DNA of 40,029 nt from JBCBWG01 sp964579305 (GCA_964579305.1 CAZOGY010000017.1:1-40029), one strand, 5' to 3'. Shown: positions 1 through 9,080, numbered from the stretch's first letter. A program made the numbers and translations. Notes: generated by a model not told the origin, from the letters alone.

Positions 1-81
1 CGTGTCGATGTTTCGAACACGAACATCGATGGCCTGGGCCGCTTTGCGGCCTTGGAGCTTGAATCCGATTGGACGCGACAT
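1..81 (-). CDS. N-terminal fragment of an unidentified protein (runs off the left edge)
   Basis: On the minus strand an ATG at 79-81 opens a frame of 27 codons (MSRPIGFKLQGRKAAQ...) that stays open to the window edge. The frame has a balanced, soluble-protein-like composition, and it lies in the same orientation as the peptidase gene upstream of it. A second ATG four bases earlier is in another frame and gives a less convincing product. No clear Shine-Dalgarno sequence is visible, so the call rests only on an open frame. I do not recognise the family from this fragment. Confidence 0.35.
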   Translation of the reverse strand, partial: MSRPIGFKLQGRKAAQAIDVRVRNIDT

Positions 82-117
82 GCATTAATCGATCGCGCAT
101 TTGATCGGGTCCTTTGC

Positions 118-142
118 CCGGCGGGGTAGGTTGCCCCGCCGG
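118..142. terminator. GC-rich perfect hairpin downstream of the S9 peptidase gene, possible terminator
   Basis: CCGGCGGGG (118-126) and CCCCGCCGG (134-142) form a perfect 9-bp stem around a 7-nt loop. It lies in the 259-bp gap between the stop of the minus-strand peptidase gene (341) and the next minus-strand start (81). No T-tract follows on either strand, so it is not a canonical intrinsic terminator. It could be a Rho-assisted stop or an mRNA 3' stabilising structure. Nothing else is evident in the gap. Confidence 0.35.
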
Positions 143-340
143 CACCGATCTGAAATAGCAATCAGCCAAAGGAGCGATTGCGGCCCGGGCGAAATGCGCC
201 CCCCCTCGCCAACCGTCAACAGGCCGCGATTGGGCGCCTGCTGATTACGCAATCTGCGTTCGGTGATGCCAACGCAGACCGATCGCATGCGGTTGAGACG
301 GCCGCCACGCCCTCGTCGCGCACCGCCAAACAGCTGCGCG

Positions 341-2443
341 CTATGCCGCTTTTCCGGAAATCTTCAGCGCGAAGGCATACTCGCGCGCCACTTCCCGCAG
401 CGCTTCAAACCGCCCGGAGGCGCCGCCATGGCCCGCGTCCATGTTCGTGCGCAAGAGCAATAGGCCGTCCCCGGTATTATGGGCCCGCAATTTCGCGATC
501 CATTTCGCCGGTTCCCAATAGGTCACGCGCGGATCGGTGAGCCCGCCTTCAGCAAAGATGTGCGGATACGTTTGAGCGGTGACGTTGTCGTATGGCGAAT
601 ACGACTGAATAAGCGCAAACGCATCGGCGCTTTCAATGGGGTTGCCCCATTCAGGCCACTCCGGCGGTGTCAGCGGCAGGTCGGCATCGAGCATCGTATT
701 CAGCGTGTCCACAAACGGCACGTTGGCGATAACGCCGAGGAACAGGTCCGGAGCCATGTTGGCCACAGCGCCCATCAGCAGCCCGCCAGCCGAGCCGCCC
801 ATGGCAACAATCCGCCCGCGCTGCGTGAAGCCATTCGCGGCGAGATAGGCGCCGGCATCGATAAAGTCATTGAAAGTATTTGGTTTTTTGTCGCGCTTGC
901 CGTCAAGGTACCAGCCATAGCCCTTGTCTTTCCCACCGCGAATGTGGGCGATCGCAAACACGAACCCGCGGTCAACAAGCGATAGCCGCGTCGTGGAGAA
1001 ACTGGCCGGCATCGCAATCCCATAGGCACCATAGCCATAGAGGAGAAGCGGCGCCGAACCATCGAGTGGCGTGTCACGATGATAAAGCAGACTGACCGGA
1101 ATGGTCTCACCATCGCGGGCAGGCGCAAGCACGCGGCGCGTAACGTAATCATCTGGATCGTGCCCGCTTGGCACTTCCTGCGTCTTGCGCAACGTCCGCT
1201 GACGGCTCGCCATATCGTAGTCGAAGACCTGCGTCGGCGTTGTCATGGACGAGTAGGTGAAACGTATGTTGGTCGTATCGAATTCGTAGCCCGCTGACAT
1301 ACCTAAAGAATAGGCTTCCTCGGCAAACGCGATCTCGTGGCTCGTTGTGTCGGAGGTGTCGGTAATGACAATGCGCGGTAAGCTGTTCTCGCGCTCCAAC
1401 CGCACCAGATGGTTTTTGAACGCAACCAGCGACAGGATCAGCCGACCCGGACGATGCGGCTCAACTTCTTGCCAGTTCGCCTCTTGCGGAGCGTCGGTCG
1501 GAGCTGCGCAAATCCGAAAGTCAACGGCGCCGCCTGAGTTCGTCACGATGATGAACCGGTCGCCTTGGTGCTCCAGCCCATATTCGTGCCCGTCCCGCCG
1601 GGCCGCGATAAGGCGCGGCGCGCTTTCAGGCGCGTGAGCGTCGATCACGCGCAACTCGGTCGTCTCGTGGCGATGCACGTCAATCACAAGGTAATCGCCA
1701 GATTGGGTCTCGCTCACGCCCGCAAAGAAGCCAGTATCTGTTTCCTGATAGACCAGCGGTGCTGCGCCAGGATCATCGCCGACCTTGTGGCGATGCACAA
1801 AGAGCGGACGATGCTTGGCATCAACGCGTACAAAGAACAGTGTTTGGCTGTCCTTGGCCCAGACCATGCTGGCACTGGTATCCGTAATGGCGTCGGCAAG
1901 GTCCTGTCCGGTCTCAAGATCGCGGATCCGTATCGTGAAGAACTCAGATCCGTTTTCATCAACCGCATAGGCAAGATAGCGGTGATCCGGGCTGTGCGCC
2001 GTATTGCCGAGCCGCCAGTAAGCCTTCCCCGACGCTTCGACATTGCCGTCCAACAAGACCTGCGCGCTTGCGCTGTCCTCGGCTTCGCGCGGTCTCCGGC
2101 AAATCAAAGGATACTGCTGGCCGGTCTCGAACCGTGAGTAATAGGCCCACGCGCCATCTGGCGTTGGCACGGAGCTATCGTCTTCTTTGATGCGTCCGCG
2201 CATTTCTGAAAACAAGGCGTCCTGCAGCGCTTCGGTATCGGCGAGCTGGCTCTGGGTATAGGCGTTCTCTGCTTCCAGGTAGGCGCGGATTTCACCGTCC
2301 AACACGGACGGATCGCGCATGACCTCTTGCCAGTTGTCGGCCCGCAACCATGCGTAATCATCGCGAAGAACCGCCCCGTGCCAGTTGGTTGTCACCGGCT
2401 TTTTGGCGGCGATCGGCGGCGCTTGATGGTTCGTGTCGGACAT
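341..2443 (-). CDS. ptrB: S9 family peptidase, oligopeptidase B (protease II)-like
   Basis: This is a cytosolic serine peptidase of the prolyl oligopeptidase family. Oligopeptidase B members cleave short peptides after basic residues. The protein is 700 aa, the usual family length. An N-terminal beta-propeller region (about residues 1-410) precedes an alpha/beta-hydrolase domain. The nucleophile is Ser551 in GGSAGG, with Asp637 in GLTDPRV and His672 in DAGHGG completing the triad. The ATG at 2443 is preferred because AAAGGT lies at a good distance upstream. A TTG 15 bases further upstream would add five residues and would itself overlap that ribosome binding site. The gene follows the antiporter operon after about 180 bp and is probably transcribed separately. 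Assignment to oligopeptidase B rather than another S9A subgroup rests on overall resemblance. Confidence 0.9.
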   Translation of the reverse strand: MSDTNHQAPPIAAKKPVTTNWHGAVLRDDYAWLRADNWQEVMRDPSVLDGEIRAYLEAENAYTQSQLADTEALQDALFSEMRGRIKEDDSSVPTPDGAWAYYSRFETGQQYPLICRRPREAEDSASAQVLLDGNVEASGKAYWRLGNTAHSPDHRYLAYAVDENGSEFFTIRIRDLETGQDLADAITDTSASMVWAKDSQTLFFVRVDAKHRPLFVHRHKVGDDPGAAPLVYQETDTGFFAGVSETQSGDYLVIDVHRHETTELRVIDAHAPESAPRLIAARRDGHEYGLEHQGDRFIIVTNSGGAVDFRICAAPTDAPQEANWQEVEPHRPGRLILSLVAFKNHLVRLERENSLPRIVITDTSDTTSHEIAFAEEAYSLGMSAGYEFDTTNIRFTYSSMTTPTQVFDYDMASRQRTLRKTQEVPSGHDPDDYVTRRVLAPARDGETIPVSLLYHRDTPLDGSAPLLLYGYGAYGIAMPASFSTTRLSLVDRGFVFAIAHIRGGKDKGYGWYLDGKRDKKPNTFNDFIDAGAYLAANGFTQRGRIVAMGGSAGGLLMGAVANMAPDLFLGVIANVPFVDTLNTMLDADLPLTPPEWPEWGNPIESADAFALIQSYSPYDNVTAQTYPHIFAEGGLTDPRVTYWEPAKWIAKLRAHNTGDGLLLLRTNMDAGHGGASGRFEALREVAREYAFALKISGKAA

Positions 2444-2622
2444 GGTCGCACCTTTCAACAGTCAAAGCCAAAGCCGGGTTGGCTCAGGCAAACTTGGCAC
2501 CGCGCGTAAACGCTGACGTTGGCGTATCGCCCAAAATGACGAGATCGCTGGCCCAATCAAGGCAGGCGCTTATTGGCTGCATCTTGGGCAAGGCCGCTCG
2601 CCGCCCGCGTCAGCTTTCGGGG

Positions 2623-4362
2623 TTAGTTGGCAAACTGCCGGAAATAGAACAGGACCAGGTACGCACCCAGCATCGCGGTGGCCCAGAACGCCATCAAACC
2701 CGTCGGCCACGGACGGCCGAGGATGCTGTCTGGATTGTTGGCACGGCTTAGCGTGTTCTCAACACGGGTGAAGGCACCCACGACGGCCTTTGCGACCGTA
2801 TTCCAAAGCCCGCGCGCCAGAAGCAGGAATGTGCTGGCAATGTTGTATCCAAGAACACGCGTCAACCAGTCGGCATCAACGATGCGTCCACGCTGTGGCG
2901 CCTTGAGCAGGCCCATCCGCGTCATTATAAAAAATGCCAGCGCGCCAAACGCGAGCAATTGAAACTGGGTGACGATGTGTTCGCCGGTATAGGGCTCATA
3001 GCCGACATCGAACGGCAACAGGATATAGAGCCCCGCGGGGTAGGCCCCGATGCCAACGCACAGGACCGCTGTCGCGCCCATCGCAAGCATCATGTTCAGC
3101 GGCGCTTCTTTGGCATCCGGCGGCGCGCTGCCTTGGAAACAGGCATAGTACGGCAGCCGCAAGCCCGCATGCAGCATCACCGCGCCGCTGGCCAGGATCA
3201 TCGCCATCCAGCCAACAAACGCACCTTTCTTCATGGCGGCCGACATGATGAGCGATTTGGAGACAAACCCGGAGAACGCTGGCGCGGCGGCAATCGATAG
3301 CGCCCCAATCATCAAAAACGCCGTCGTCCAGGGCATTGCGCGGGCGAGACCACCCACTTCGGACAACCGGTTGGTTCCCGTCTGCATGACCAACGCGCCC
3401 ACCGCCATGAACAGCAGCGCCTGATAGAGCGTCGAGCAAAACGCATGGGCAACCGAGCCGTTGAGCGCAAGGTCGCTGCCAATGCCGACGCCGATCGTCA
3501 TGAAGCCAAGCTGGCTGATCAGGGCGTAGGACAGGATGCGCCGCATATCGTTCACAAGTGCGGCATACGCAATCATGCCCACAGCCATGAGCGCCCCGAT
3601 CGGGATCAGAATGTCAGAGCCCGGGAAGCCGCGCACAAGCGCATAGATGGCAAGCTTGGTGGTGAACGCCGAAAGCCAGACCGTGCCGGTCAGCGTCGCC
3701 GCCGGATACGCGTCGGGAAGCCACATGTGCAAAAGCGGGAACGCAGCCTTGATGCCAACCGCTATGAGGATCAGCCAAACGCTGAGCGACACCTCATCAA
3801 GTGCGCCAACCATCACCGGCGAAAACGCAGTGAACGCGATCCCGCCCGTCTCATGGGCATGCACCATGACCCCGGCCAGAAGCAGAACGCCGGCCGTGAC
3901 CTGCACGAGCAGATAGCGCATGCCTGCTTCGTAGGCGCGTTCGGTGCTGTCGGCCCAAATCAGAAATACGGACGTAATGGCCGTGATTTCCCAGAACACG
4001 AAGAAGGTGATCAGGTCGCCGGCAAACACCGCGCCGATCGCGCTACCCGCATACATCAGCGCGGCCATCGGCTGCAGCCAACTGCGCACATGCAGCGCAT
4101 AGAGACCGGCCAGGAACGCGGCGATGATGAACACCGTGCCGAACGCCAGCGCGAGCTTATCCACGCGCAACGTCACAAGGTTCAGCGAGAACAGTGAAAA
4201 CGCGCCCGCCTCGCCAAGCGGCAATTGCAGCATCGCCCAACCGGCAACCAGCGGCAGGACAAGCGCCCAAAGTCCGCGCGCGATATGGGGCAGAAGCGGC
4301 ATCGCGAGCGCCCCGACGATCAGCAGGACGCCCGGGTTCAGCTCATGGATCACGTTGGTCAT
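2623..4362 (-). CDS. Mrp-type antiporter subunit D homologue (third antiporter-like subunit, D3)
   Basis: This 579-aa polytopic membrane protein belongs to the Proton_antipo_M family, shared by MrpD and the complex I subunits NuoL/M/N. It keeps the hallmarks of a proton channel: Glu125 in FWEITAIT (the TM5 glutamate), Lys205 in VGIKAAFP, the following LHMWLPDAYPAA segment, and Lys236 in FTTKLAIY. About 90 residues beyond the usual 14-helix core include an amphipathic stretch and a last helix (about 555-577). This tail may act as a lateral or anchoring element. It is the last gene of the ten-gene operon and overlaps the small upstream gene by 20 bp. It is expected to translocate H+ or exchange Na+/H+ as part of the whole complex in the inner membrane; ion specificity cannot be read from the sequence. 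Confidence 0.88.
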   Translation of the reverse strand: MTNVIHELNPGVLLIVGALAMPLLPHIARGLWALVLPLVAGWAMLQLPLGEAGAFSLFSLNLVTLRVDKLALAFGTVFIIAAFLAGLYALHVRSWLQPMAALMYAGSAIGAVFAGDLITFFVFWEITAITSVFLIWADSTERAYEAGMRYLLVQVTAGVLLLAGVMVHAHETGGIAFTAFSPVMVGALDEVSLSVWLILIAVGIKAAFPLLHMWLPDAYPAATLTGTVWLSAFTTKLAIYALVRGFPGSDILIPIGALMAVGMIAYAALVNDMRRILSYALISQLGFMTIGVGIGSDLALNGSVAHAFCSTLYQALLFMAVGALVMQTGTNRLSEVGGLARAMPWTTAFLMIGALSIAAAPAFSGFVSKSLIMSAAMKKGAFVGWMAMILASGAVMLHAGLRLPYYACFQGSAPPDAKEAPLNMMLAMGATAVLCVGIGAYPAGLYILLPFDVGYEPYTGEHIVTQFQLLAFGALAFFIMTRMGLLKAPQRGRIVDADWLTRVLGYNIASTFLLLARGLWNTVAKAVVGAFTRVENTLSRANNPDSILGRPWPTGLMAFWATAMLGAYLVLFYFRQFAN

Positions 4363-4621
4363 AGATGTCCTCGTCGACCCTGAGTGCCGTACCGATCAGC
4401 CGCGCAACAAGGCCGATCGCGACAACGCCGAGCGCGCCTGCCACCGCGTAAAAGCCAGGCACGTGTTCAATCGCGAAGGGGCCATGCTTTTCAAAGAACA
4501 GATCAGCGATCAGTAAGCCCAGGCAAAAAACGCCAAAGCCGATGCCGACCGGGCCGAGCCCCGCAAGGATGCCGCCTGGCCCGCGCGCATTTTGAACGTC
4601 CGAACGTGTCTCGTCAGCCAT
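4343..4621 (-). CDS. Small two-helix membrane protein of the Mrp-like operon
   Basis: This 92-aa protein starts at the ATG at 4621 (MADETRSDVQN...), with 8 bp of overlap with the D2 gene upstream and 20 bp with the D3 gene downstream, so translational coupling is likely. After a polar N-terminus it has two hydrophobic segments (about residues 24-42 and 57-76) and a charged C-terminus ending DEDIYDQRDP. The open frame extends further upstream, but that part is the out-of-phase reading of the D2 tail repeat. I do not recognise a named family. Its position between two antiporter-type subunits suggests an accessory or assembly subunit of the complex. Confidence 0.75.
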   Translation of the reverse strand: MADETRSDVQNARGPGGILAGLGPVGIGFGVFCLGLLIADLFFEKHGPFAIEHVPGFYAVAGALGVVAIGLVARLIGTALRVDEDIYDQRDP

Positions 4622-6224
4622 TGTCGGGCTCCGTCTGTGAGCGCGCTGGTGCAGCCCCGTCCCCGCCAGCCCCGTCCCCGGCAGCCCCGTCTCCGACAGC
4701 ACTGTCCCCAGCAGGCCCCACAGCGCCCGGCCCATCGACGCCCGCGCCATCCGCGACCACCAATTGAATAAGGTCGGCAATCGGCTCGGCTGCAAAGAAC
4801 AGAACAAGGCACGCCAGCGCGGTCACCGACAACGGCACGACACACGCAAGCGGCGCCTCATGGATCGTGACCTGAGCGTTGATGCCTTGTGTTGGCAGCG
4901 GCCGGAAAAAGGCGCGAGCGACAATCGGAAGCAAATAGGCGACGTTGAGCAATGATGAGATCATCAGGACCGCCACCACGAAGACGTAGCCAGCGTCGAG
5001 CGCGCCGATCCCGATAAACCACTTCGACCAAACCCCGCCAAACGGCGGCAGTCCGATGATCGACAGTGAGCCGATGAGGAATGCCGTCATGGTCACGGGC
5101 ATGACCCGGCCAATTCCGTCCAGATCGCTTATCTCCGTCTTGTGAGCGGCGACGTAGATGGCGCCGGCACACATGAAGAGTGTGATCTTTCCCGCCGCGT
5201 GCATCACAATGTGCAATCCGCCGCCGATCACGCTTGCGCTTGTCGCAAGCAAAGCGGCCAGAACGATGTAGGCGAGTTGGCTGACGGTGGAATATGCCAG
5301 CCGCGCCTTCAGGTTGTTCTGGCTGAGCGCCACCACAGACGCAGCCAAAAGACAGAACGACACAAAGTAGATGAGCAGGTCGTGACCGGCCGTCGCCTGC
5401 AGCGTTTCCAGCCCGAAGACATAGACCATCACCTTCAAGACGGTGAACACGCCAGCCTTCACGACCGCGACCGCGTGCAACAGCGCGCTGACCGGCGTTG
5501 GTGCAACCATCGCCGATGGCAGCCAGAAGTGGAACGGCATCACCGCCGCCTTGCCGATGCCAAACACGAACAACACGAGCAGCAATGTCATGGTGCCCGG
5601 CGCAACCGCACCCGCTAGGATGCCACCTGGCGTGAACTCCGTGGTGCCTGCGCTGGCGTAAGTGATGATGATTGCCGGCAGCAACAGACCCATCGACGTG
5701 CCAAGCAGCAGCATCATATAAATGCGGGCGCCCCGTTTGGCGGCGTCATTGGCTTTGTGCGCCACAAGCGGGTAGGTCGACAGCGTCAGGATCTCATAGA
5801 ACAAGAACAGCGTGACGAGGTTTTTGGAAAACGCCAACGCCATCGTCGCCGCGATCGCAATCGCAAAACATACATAGAAAGATGTCTGGCGCGGTTCGTT
5901 CCCACCGCGCATGTAGCCAATCGAATAGATCGAATTGACGATCCAGAGCGTGCCTGCGACACCGGCAAACAACATGCCGAGCGGCTCCAGCCGGAACCCG
6001 ATCGACAACCCTTCCATCAATTGCCAGTCAACAACCTCGGGCCGTGCGCCAGACATGACGTGAGGCACAAGACTTGCCACGATCATGGCCAACGCGCCGG
6101 CTGCGCCAAGCGTTACGCCCTCACGCAGGGCCGGCACGGCATGGAACAACGGCAACGCCACCGCCGCGGCCGCGGGGATCAAGATCGCGGCGAGCATCAG
6201 AATTTCTGGGGGTGCCGAGATCAT
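4614..6224 (-). CDS. Mrp/complex I-type antiporter-like subunit (second, D2, NuoL/HyfB-like)
   Basis: This is a 536-aa polytopic Proton_antipo_M protein. The key channel residues are present: Glu144 in FYEILTLST, Lys225 in GIGKAAVMPFHFWLP, His250 and Lys256 in SALLHAVAVVKAG. The LLHA..VKAG pattern resembles NuoL, MrpA or HyfB more than MrpD, so this subunit may take the place of the missing MrpA N-terminal domain. After the last helix, about 35 residues form a Gly/Ala/Asp-rich tail (GDGAAGDGAGGDGA) encoded by a 15-bp tandem repeat. It starts with an ATGA overlap on the D1 stop and overlaps the small two-helix gene by 8 bp. Confidence 0.88.
   Translation of the reverse strand: MISAPPEILMLAAILIPAAAAVALPLFHAVPALREGVTLGAAGALAMIVASLVPHVMSGARPEVVDWQLMEGLSIGFRLEPLGMLFAGVAGTLWIVNSIYSIGYMRGGNEPRQTSFYVCFAIAIAATMALAFSKNLVTLFLFYEILTLSTYPLVAHKANDAAKRGARIYMMLLLGTSMGLLLPAIIITYASAGTTEFTPGGILAGAVAPGTMTLLLVLFVFGIGKAAVMPFHFWLPSAMVAPTPVSALLHAVAVVKAGVFTVLKVMVYVFGLETLQATAGHDLLIYFVSFCLLAASVVALSQNNLKARLAYSTVSQLAYIVLAALLATSASVIGGGLHIVMHAAGKITLFMCAGAIYVAAHKTEISDLDGIGRVMPVTMTAFLIGSLSIIGLPPFGGVWSKWFIGIGALDAGYVFVVAVLMISSLLNVAYLLPIVARAFFRPLPTQGINAQVTIHEAPLACVVPLSVTALACLVLFFAAEPIADLIQLVVADGAGVDGPGAVGPAGDSAVGDGAAGDGAGGDGAAPARSQTEPDNG
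4653..4727. repeat. Imperfect 15-bp tandem repeat (about 5 copies) inside the D2 gene
   Basis: Five consecutive 15-bp units start at 4653, 4668, 4683, 4698 and 4713. The first three are AGCCCCGTCCCCGCC, AGCCCCGTCCCCGGC and AGCCCCGTCTCCGAC; the last two are more diverged. Read on the minus strand they encode a GDGA(A/G) repeat near the C-terminus of the D2 subunit. The 15-bp period is in frame, so copy number can change without breaking the gene. Confidence 0.85.
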
Positions 6225-7738
6225 GTTTTCAGCCCCGACAGCAGGAGTTTGGCCGCTTCTCGCGCGATGTCAGCGGAGTAGGTCGTATCGATCCCAAAGT
6301 AGATCACGGCCGCACACATCACAGCGATCGGAAGAAGCATCGACAACCCTGGATCCGATGCGCCTTCGCAGTCCGGTGACACCGGCCGGAAGTAGGCAAC
6401 CTCAACGATCCGTCCAATGTAGAGAACCGCGATAATCGAACTGGCAACGATCAGGAATACGAGGATTGGTGCGTCAGCGGCCACCGCGCCGGTCCCCAAG
6501 TGCCACTTCGACACGAAACCAGCTGTTCCGGGCACGCCGATAATGCTCAGTCCGCCAAGCACGAAGGCCGCCATCGTCAATGGCATCTTGCGCCCGATAC
6601 CGGACAGTTGCTCCAAATACGGGTGCCCAAGGCGGTAGGTGACGGCGCCGATGGCGAAAAACAGTAACGCTTTGGATACGGCGTGGTTCAGGATGTGAAC
6701 GGTCCCGCCGGTGAGGCCCGTTTCATTCGCAATCGAAATCCCAAGCATGATGTAGCCGATTTGGGCAATCGACGAATACGCCAGGATGCGCTCAACGCGG
6801 TTTTCGTAAAAGGCCATGATCGAGGCAACAAACATCGCCGTCACGGAAAGCACCAACAGGACTTCCGTCACCGGCAGTGCGCTGACGTCGATAGCAACGC
6901 CAAACACGCTGAAGTACATCCGCAACAGCACATAGACGGCGACCTTCGTAGCCGTGGCGGCAAGGAAGACGGTCGCGAACGGCGGTGCGAAAGTGTAGGC
7001 GTTGGGCAACCAGACGTGCAGCGGAAACAGTGCCAGCTTCAGGCTGATCCCAACAACGATGAAAGCGAGTGCCGCCATGACCGGGCGCGGCGTCGTGGCG
7101 AAAGCTTCGCCCACGCGCGTTGAAAGATCCGCCAGGTTCAACGTGCCCGTCACGATGTAGAGCAGGCCCACGCCGAGAACATAGAAGGTGGCGCCGATCG
7201 TGCCCATGATCAGGTACTGATACGCAGCCAGAAGGGCCCGTTTGTCCCGGCCAAGCGCGATCAGGACGTAAGTTGCAAGCGACGAGATCTCCATGAAAAC
7301 GAAGATGTTGAACGCGTCGCCGGAGATCGCCATGCCGAGCAGGCCCGCCAGGCACAACAGATAGATGGCGTAGAACCACGGCTGGTTGTCGGGTTCCACA
7401 TCGGCCGGCACACTGAGCACGGCAAACGGCATCGCAATCGCGCCCATCACCGCGACGATCGCCAGAATGAACGCGTTGAGAATGTCGACGCGGTATTCAA
7501 TCCCGATCGGGGGCTCCCAACCGCCAAGCGGATAGGAGATGACGCCTGCCGATTGCACCTCAAATAGAAGCAGGACAGCGAACACTGCGGTCGCGATGGT
7601 CAGCAGCGTCGTGACGGCCCAAGCGATGAGACCGCGTGGCAACAGCGCGACGACGGCTGAACCGATCAGCGGCGTGATCACGACGAGCGAAGGCAGGTGC
7701 TCGCTCAACACAAAGGCCGCGCTGGGGCTTGGGCTCAT
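6221..7738 (-). CDS. mnhD: Mrp-type antiporter subunit D (D1)
   Basis: This 505-aa Proton_antipo_M protein follows the C subunit with an ATGA overlap, the conserved C-D order of mrp operons. Diagnostic residues are Glu150 in VFMEISSLATYV, Lys234 in GISLKLALFPLHVWLPNAY, and Lys265 in ATATKVAVY. The conserved HILNHAVSKALLFF segment lies in the second half. The length is normal for MrpD (about 490-510). It is predicted to sit in the inner membrane and carry one of the proton pathways of the complex. Of the three homologues here it is the one closest to canonical MrpD. Confidence 0.92.
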   Translation of the reverse strand: MSPSPSAAFVLSEHLPSLVVITPLIGSAVVALLPRGLIAWAVTTLLTIATAVFAVLLLFEVQSAGVISYPLGGWEPPIGIEYRVDILNAFILAIVAVMGAIAMPFAVLSVPADVEPDNQPWFYAIYLLCLAGLLGMAISGDAFNIFVFMEISSLATYVLIALGRDKRALLAAYQYLIMGTIGATFYVLGVGLLYIVTGTLNLADLSTRVGEAFATTPRPVMAALAFIVVGISLKLALFPLHVWLPNAYTFAPPFATVFLAATATKVAVYVLLRMYFSVFGVAIDVSALPVTEVLLVLSVTAMFVASIMAFYENRVERILAYSSIAQIGYIMLGISIANETGLTGGTVHILNHAVSKALLFFAIGAVTYRLGHPYLEQLSGIGRKMPLTMAAFVLGGLSIIGVPGTAGFVSKWHLGTGAVAADAPILVFLIVASSIIAVLYIGRIVEVAYFRPVSPDCEGASDPGLSMLLPIAVMCAAVIYFGIDTTYSADIAREAAKLLLSGLKT

Positions 7739-8103
7739 TTCGTGCGGCCCTCAGCGTCAAACAGCTCGTCTTCCTCGATGGTGCCGTAGGCTTCGTGGAT
7801 CCGCGCCGTCAAGGCCAAGCCAAGCGCAAGCGTCGCCACACCGACAACAATGGCCGTCAGAATGAGGACATGCGGCAGCGGGTTGGAATAGAGCGTGTAC
7901 CGGTCGTCGAGGATTGGCGGCGTGCCCTCCACGATTTTGCCGGCCGACAGATAGAGCAAGTAAACCGACGTCTGGAACAGCGACATGCCGACGAGTTTTT
8001 TGATCATGTTGCCGCGAGCAACAACGATATAAAGCCCGCCCACCATCAGGAATATGGTGACCGCGTAATTGTAATGTGCGCTGATCGCCTGAAGCGCTTC
8101 CAT
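7735..8103 (-). CDS. mnhC: Mrp-type antiporter subunit C (NuoK-like)
   Basis: This 122-aa, three-helix subunit is homologous to NuoK. It contains the family pattern GLYIVVARGNMIKKLVGMSLFQTSVYLLYL, then NPLPHVLILTAIVVGVA, which includes the PLPHALVLTAIVI-type signature of MrpC. The ATG at 8103 is chosen because it shares its A with the stop of the B gene (TGATG). A GTG one codon upstream is possible. In the complex it contributes to the membrane axis that links subunit D to the other small subunits. Confidence 0.93.
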   Translation of the reverse strand: MEALQAISAHYNYAVTIFLMVGGLYIVVARGNMIKKLVGMSLFQTSVYLLYLSAGKIVEGTPPILDDRYTLYSNPLPHVLILTAIVVGVATLALGLALTARIHEAYGTIEEDELFDAEGRTK

Positions 8104-8519
8104 CACCGTCCCCTTTCGACCAGCGCGTAGAAGATCGCAATCATCGCACCGGCAACGGTCGTGATCACGCCGGCCTCAACCCAAAGAACGCCAATGTGCT
8201 GTCCGTGCTCGGAATGCTCAGCGAGCACGGAGTAGTTCAGGTAGGGCTGGTTATACAAATAGGCTGGCAGTCCAGCGGTGCCGAAGATGATCACGCCGAT
8301 CGGGATCATCGCTTCGGCCAGCCACTGCGGGCAGACTTGCCGGGCGGCGTAGTTGCCGAAGATGATCGCATAGAGGATCAGCATGCCGGCCAAGATCACG
8401 CCCGCCTGAAATCCGCCGCCGGGACCGAAGTCGGCATGGAAGTGGATGTAGAACCCGAACACGAGGATGAACGGCAGGATCAGCTTGGTCGTGATCCTGA
8501 GAATGATATCAAGCCTCAC
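8103..8519 (-). CDS. mnhB: Mrp-type antiporter subunit B (MnhB domain)
   Basis: This 138-aa, four-helix protein carries the MnhB signature: ITTKLILPFILVFGFYIHFHADFGPGGGFQAGVI is split here across residues 9-42, with the invariant GPGGGFQAG motif. The GTG start overlaps the upstream stop (GTGA), and the gene ends in a TGATG junction with subunit C. Its position after the DUF4040-type gene matches other split Mrp-like and Mbh-like clusters. Confidence 0.92.
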   Translation of the reverse strand: MRLDIILRITTKLILPFILVFGFYIHFHADFGPGGGFQAGVILAGMLILYAIIFGNYAARQVCPQWLAEAMIPIGVIIFGTAGLPAYLYNQPYLNYSVLAEHSEHGQHIGVLWVEAGVITTVAGAMIAIFYALVERGR

Positions 8520-9070
8520 GCTTCGCCCCCGCCTTGATCGGTCCCGTTCCGCCGCCGCCGTCGAAGTAGCAGCAGGACGCCGAGCGCCGCCGTGAAAACA
8601 ACGGTGGTCTCCCCGAAGGTGTCGAACCCGCGATACGTGCCCAACACCGACGTAACAACGTTTGGGATCGTCGTCTGCGGCACCGAGTTCTGCAGATAGT
8701 ACGGGCCCACATGTGCGTGTACCGGCGCATCCCGCAGGCCGAATGCGGGCAGTTCGTACGTTCCATAAATCAGGATCGCAAGCAAAAGCACACTGAACAG
8801 CACAGGCACCACCAACTGGGGATGCGGTTTCAGTTCCAGCGCTTTGGTCAGATGCAGCGTCGCCAGCAAGAACACCGTCGACACCCCGGCCCCCACCGAG
8901 GCTTCGGTCATGGCGACGTCGACCGCATCGAGAAGCACCATGACGCTGGCCATCAGGAAGCTGTAAGCGCCGGCCAAAACGACGACGCCAAAGAGGTTCC
9001 TTTGGCGGATGATTGCGACGGTGACGGCTGCCAAAAGGGTCAGCAGCACCATGTTGATCAGTTCTTCCAT
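8516..9070 (-). CDS. MbhD/MbhE-type subunit (DUF4040), equivalent to the C-terminal part of MrpA
   Basis: This 184-aa membrane protein has an N-terminal three-helix DUF4040/MbhD region (residues 1-75; note AVDVAMTEASVGAGVSTVFLL) followed by an MbhE/MrpA-C-like region with a long periplasmic loop and a final helix. The motif GTYRGFDTFGETTVVFTAALGVLLLL is typical of the MrpA C-terminus (YRGFDTLGE). In canonical mrp operons these domains are fused to a large NuoL-like MrpA; here they stand alone. GAGG lies eight bases before the ATG. It is the fourth gene of the operon and overlaps subunit B by a GTGA junction. Confidence 0.9.
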   Translation of the reverse strand: MEELINMVLLTLLAAVTVAIIRQRNLFGVVVLAGAYSFLMASVMVLLDAVDVAMTEASVGAGVSTVFLLATLHLTKALELKPHPQLVVPVLFSVLLLAILIYGTYELPAFGLRDAPVHAHVGPYYLQNSVPQTTIPNVVTSVLGTYRGFDTFGETTVVFTAALGVLLLLRRRRRNGTDQGGGEA

Positions 9071-9080
9071 GGCGCGATCC

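Noticed and set aside
3445..4197. 250-codon plus-strand frame opposite the D3 gene (and similar long frames opposite D1, D2 and the peptidase)
   Set aside because: Antisense shadows of GC-rich coding sequence with Arg/His-rich composition and no family resemblance.
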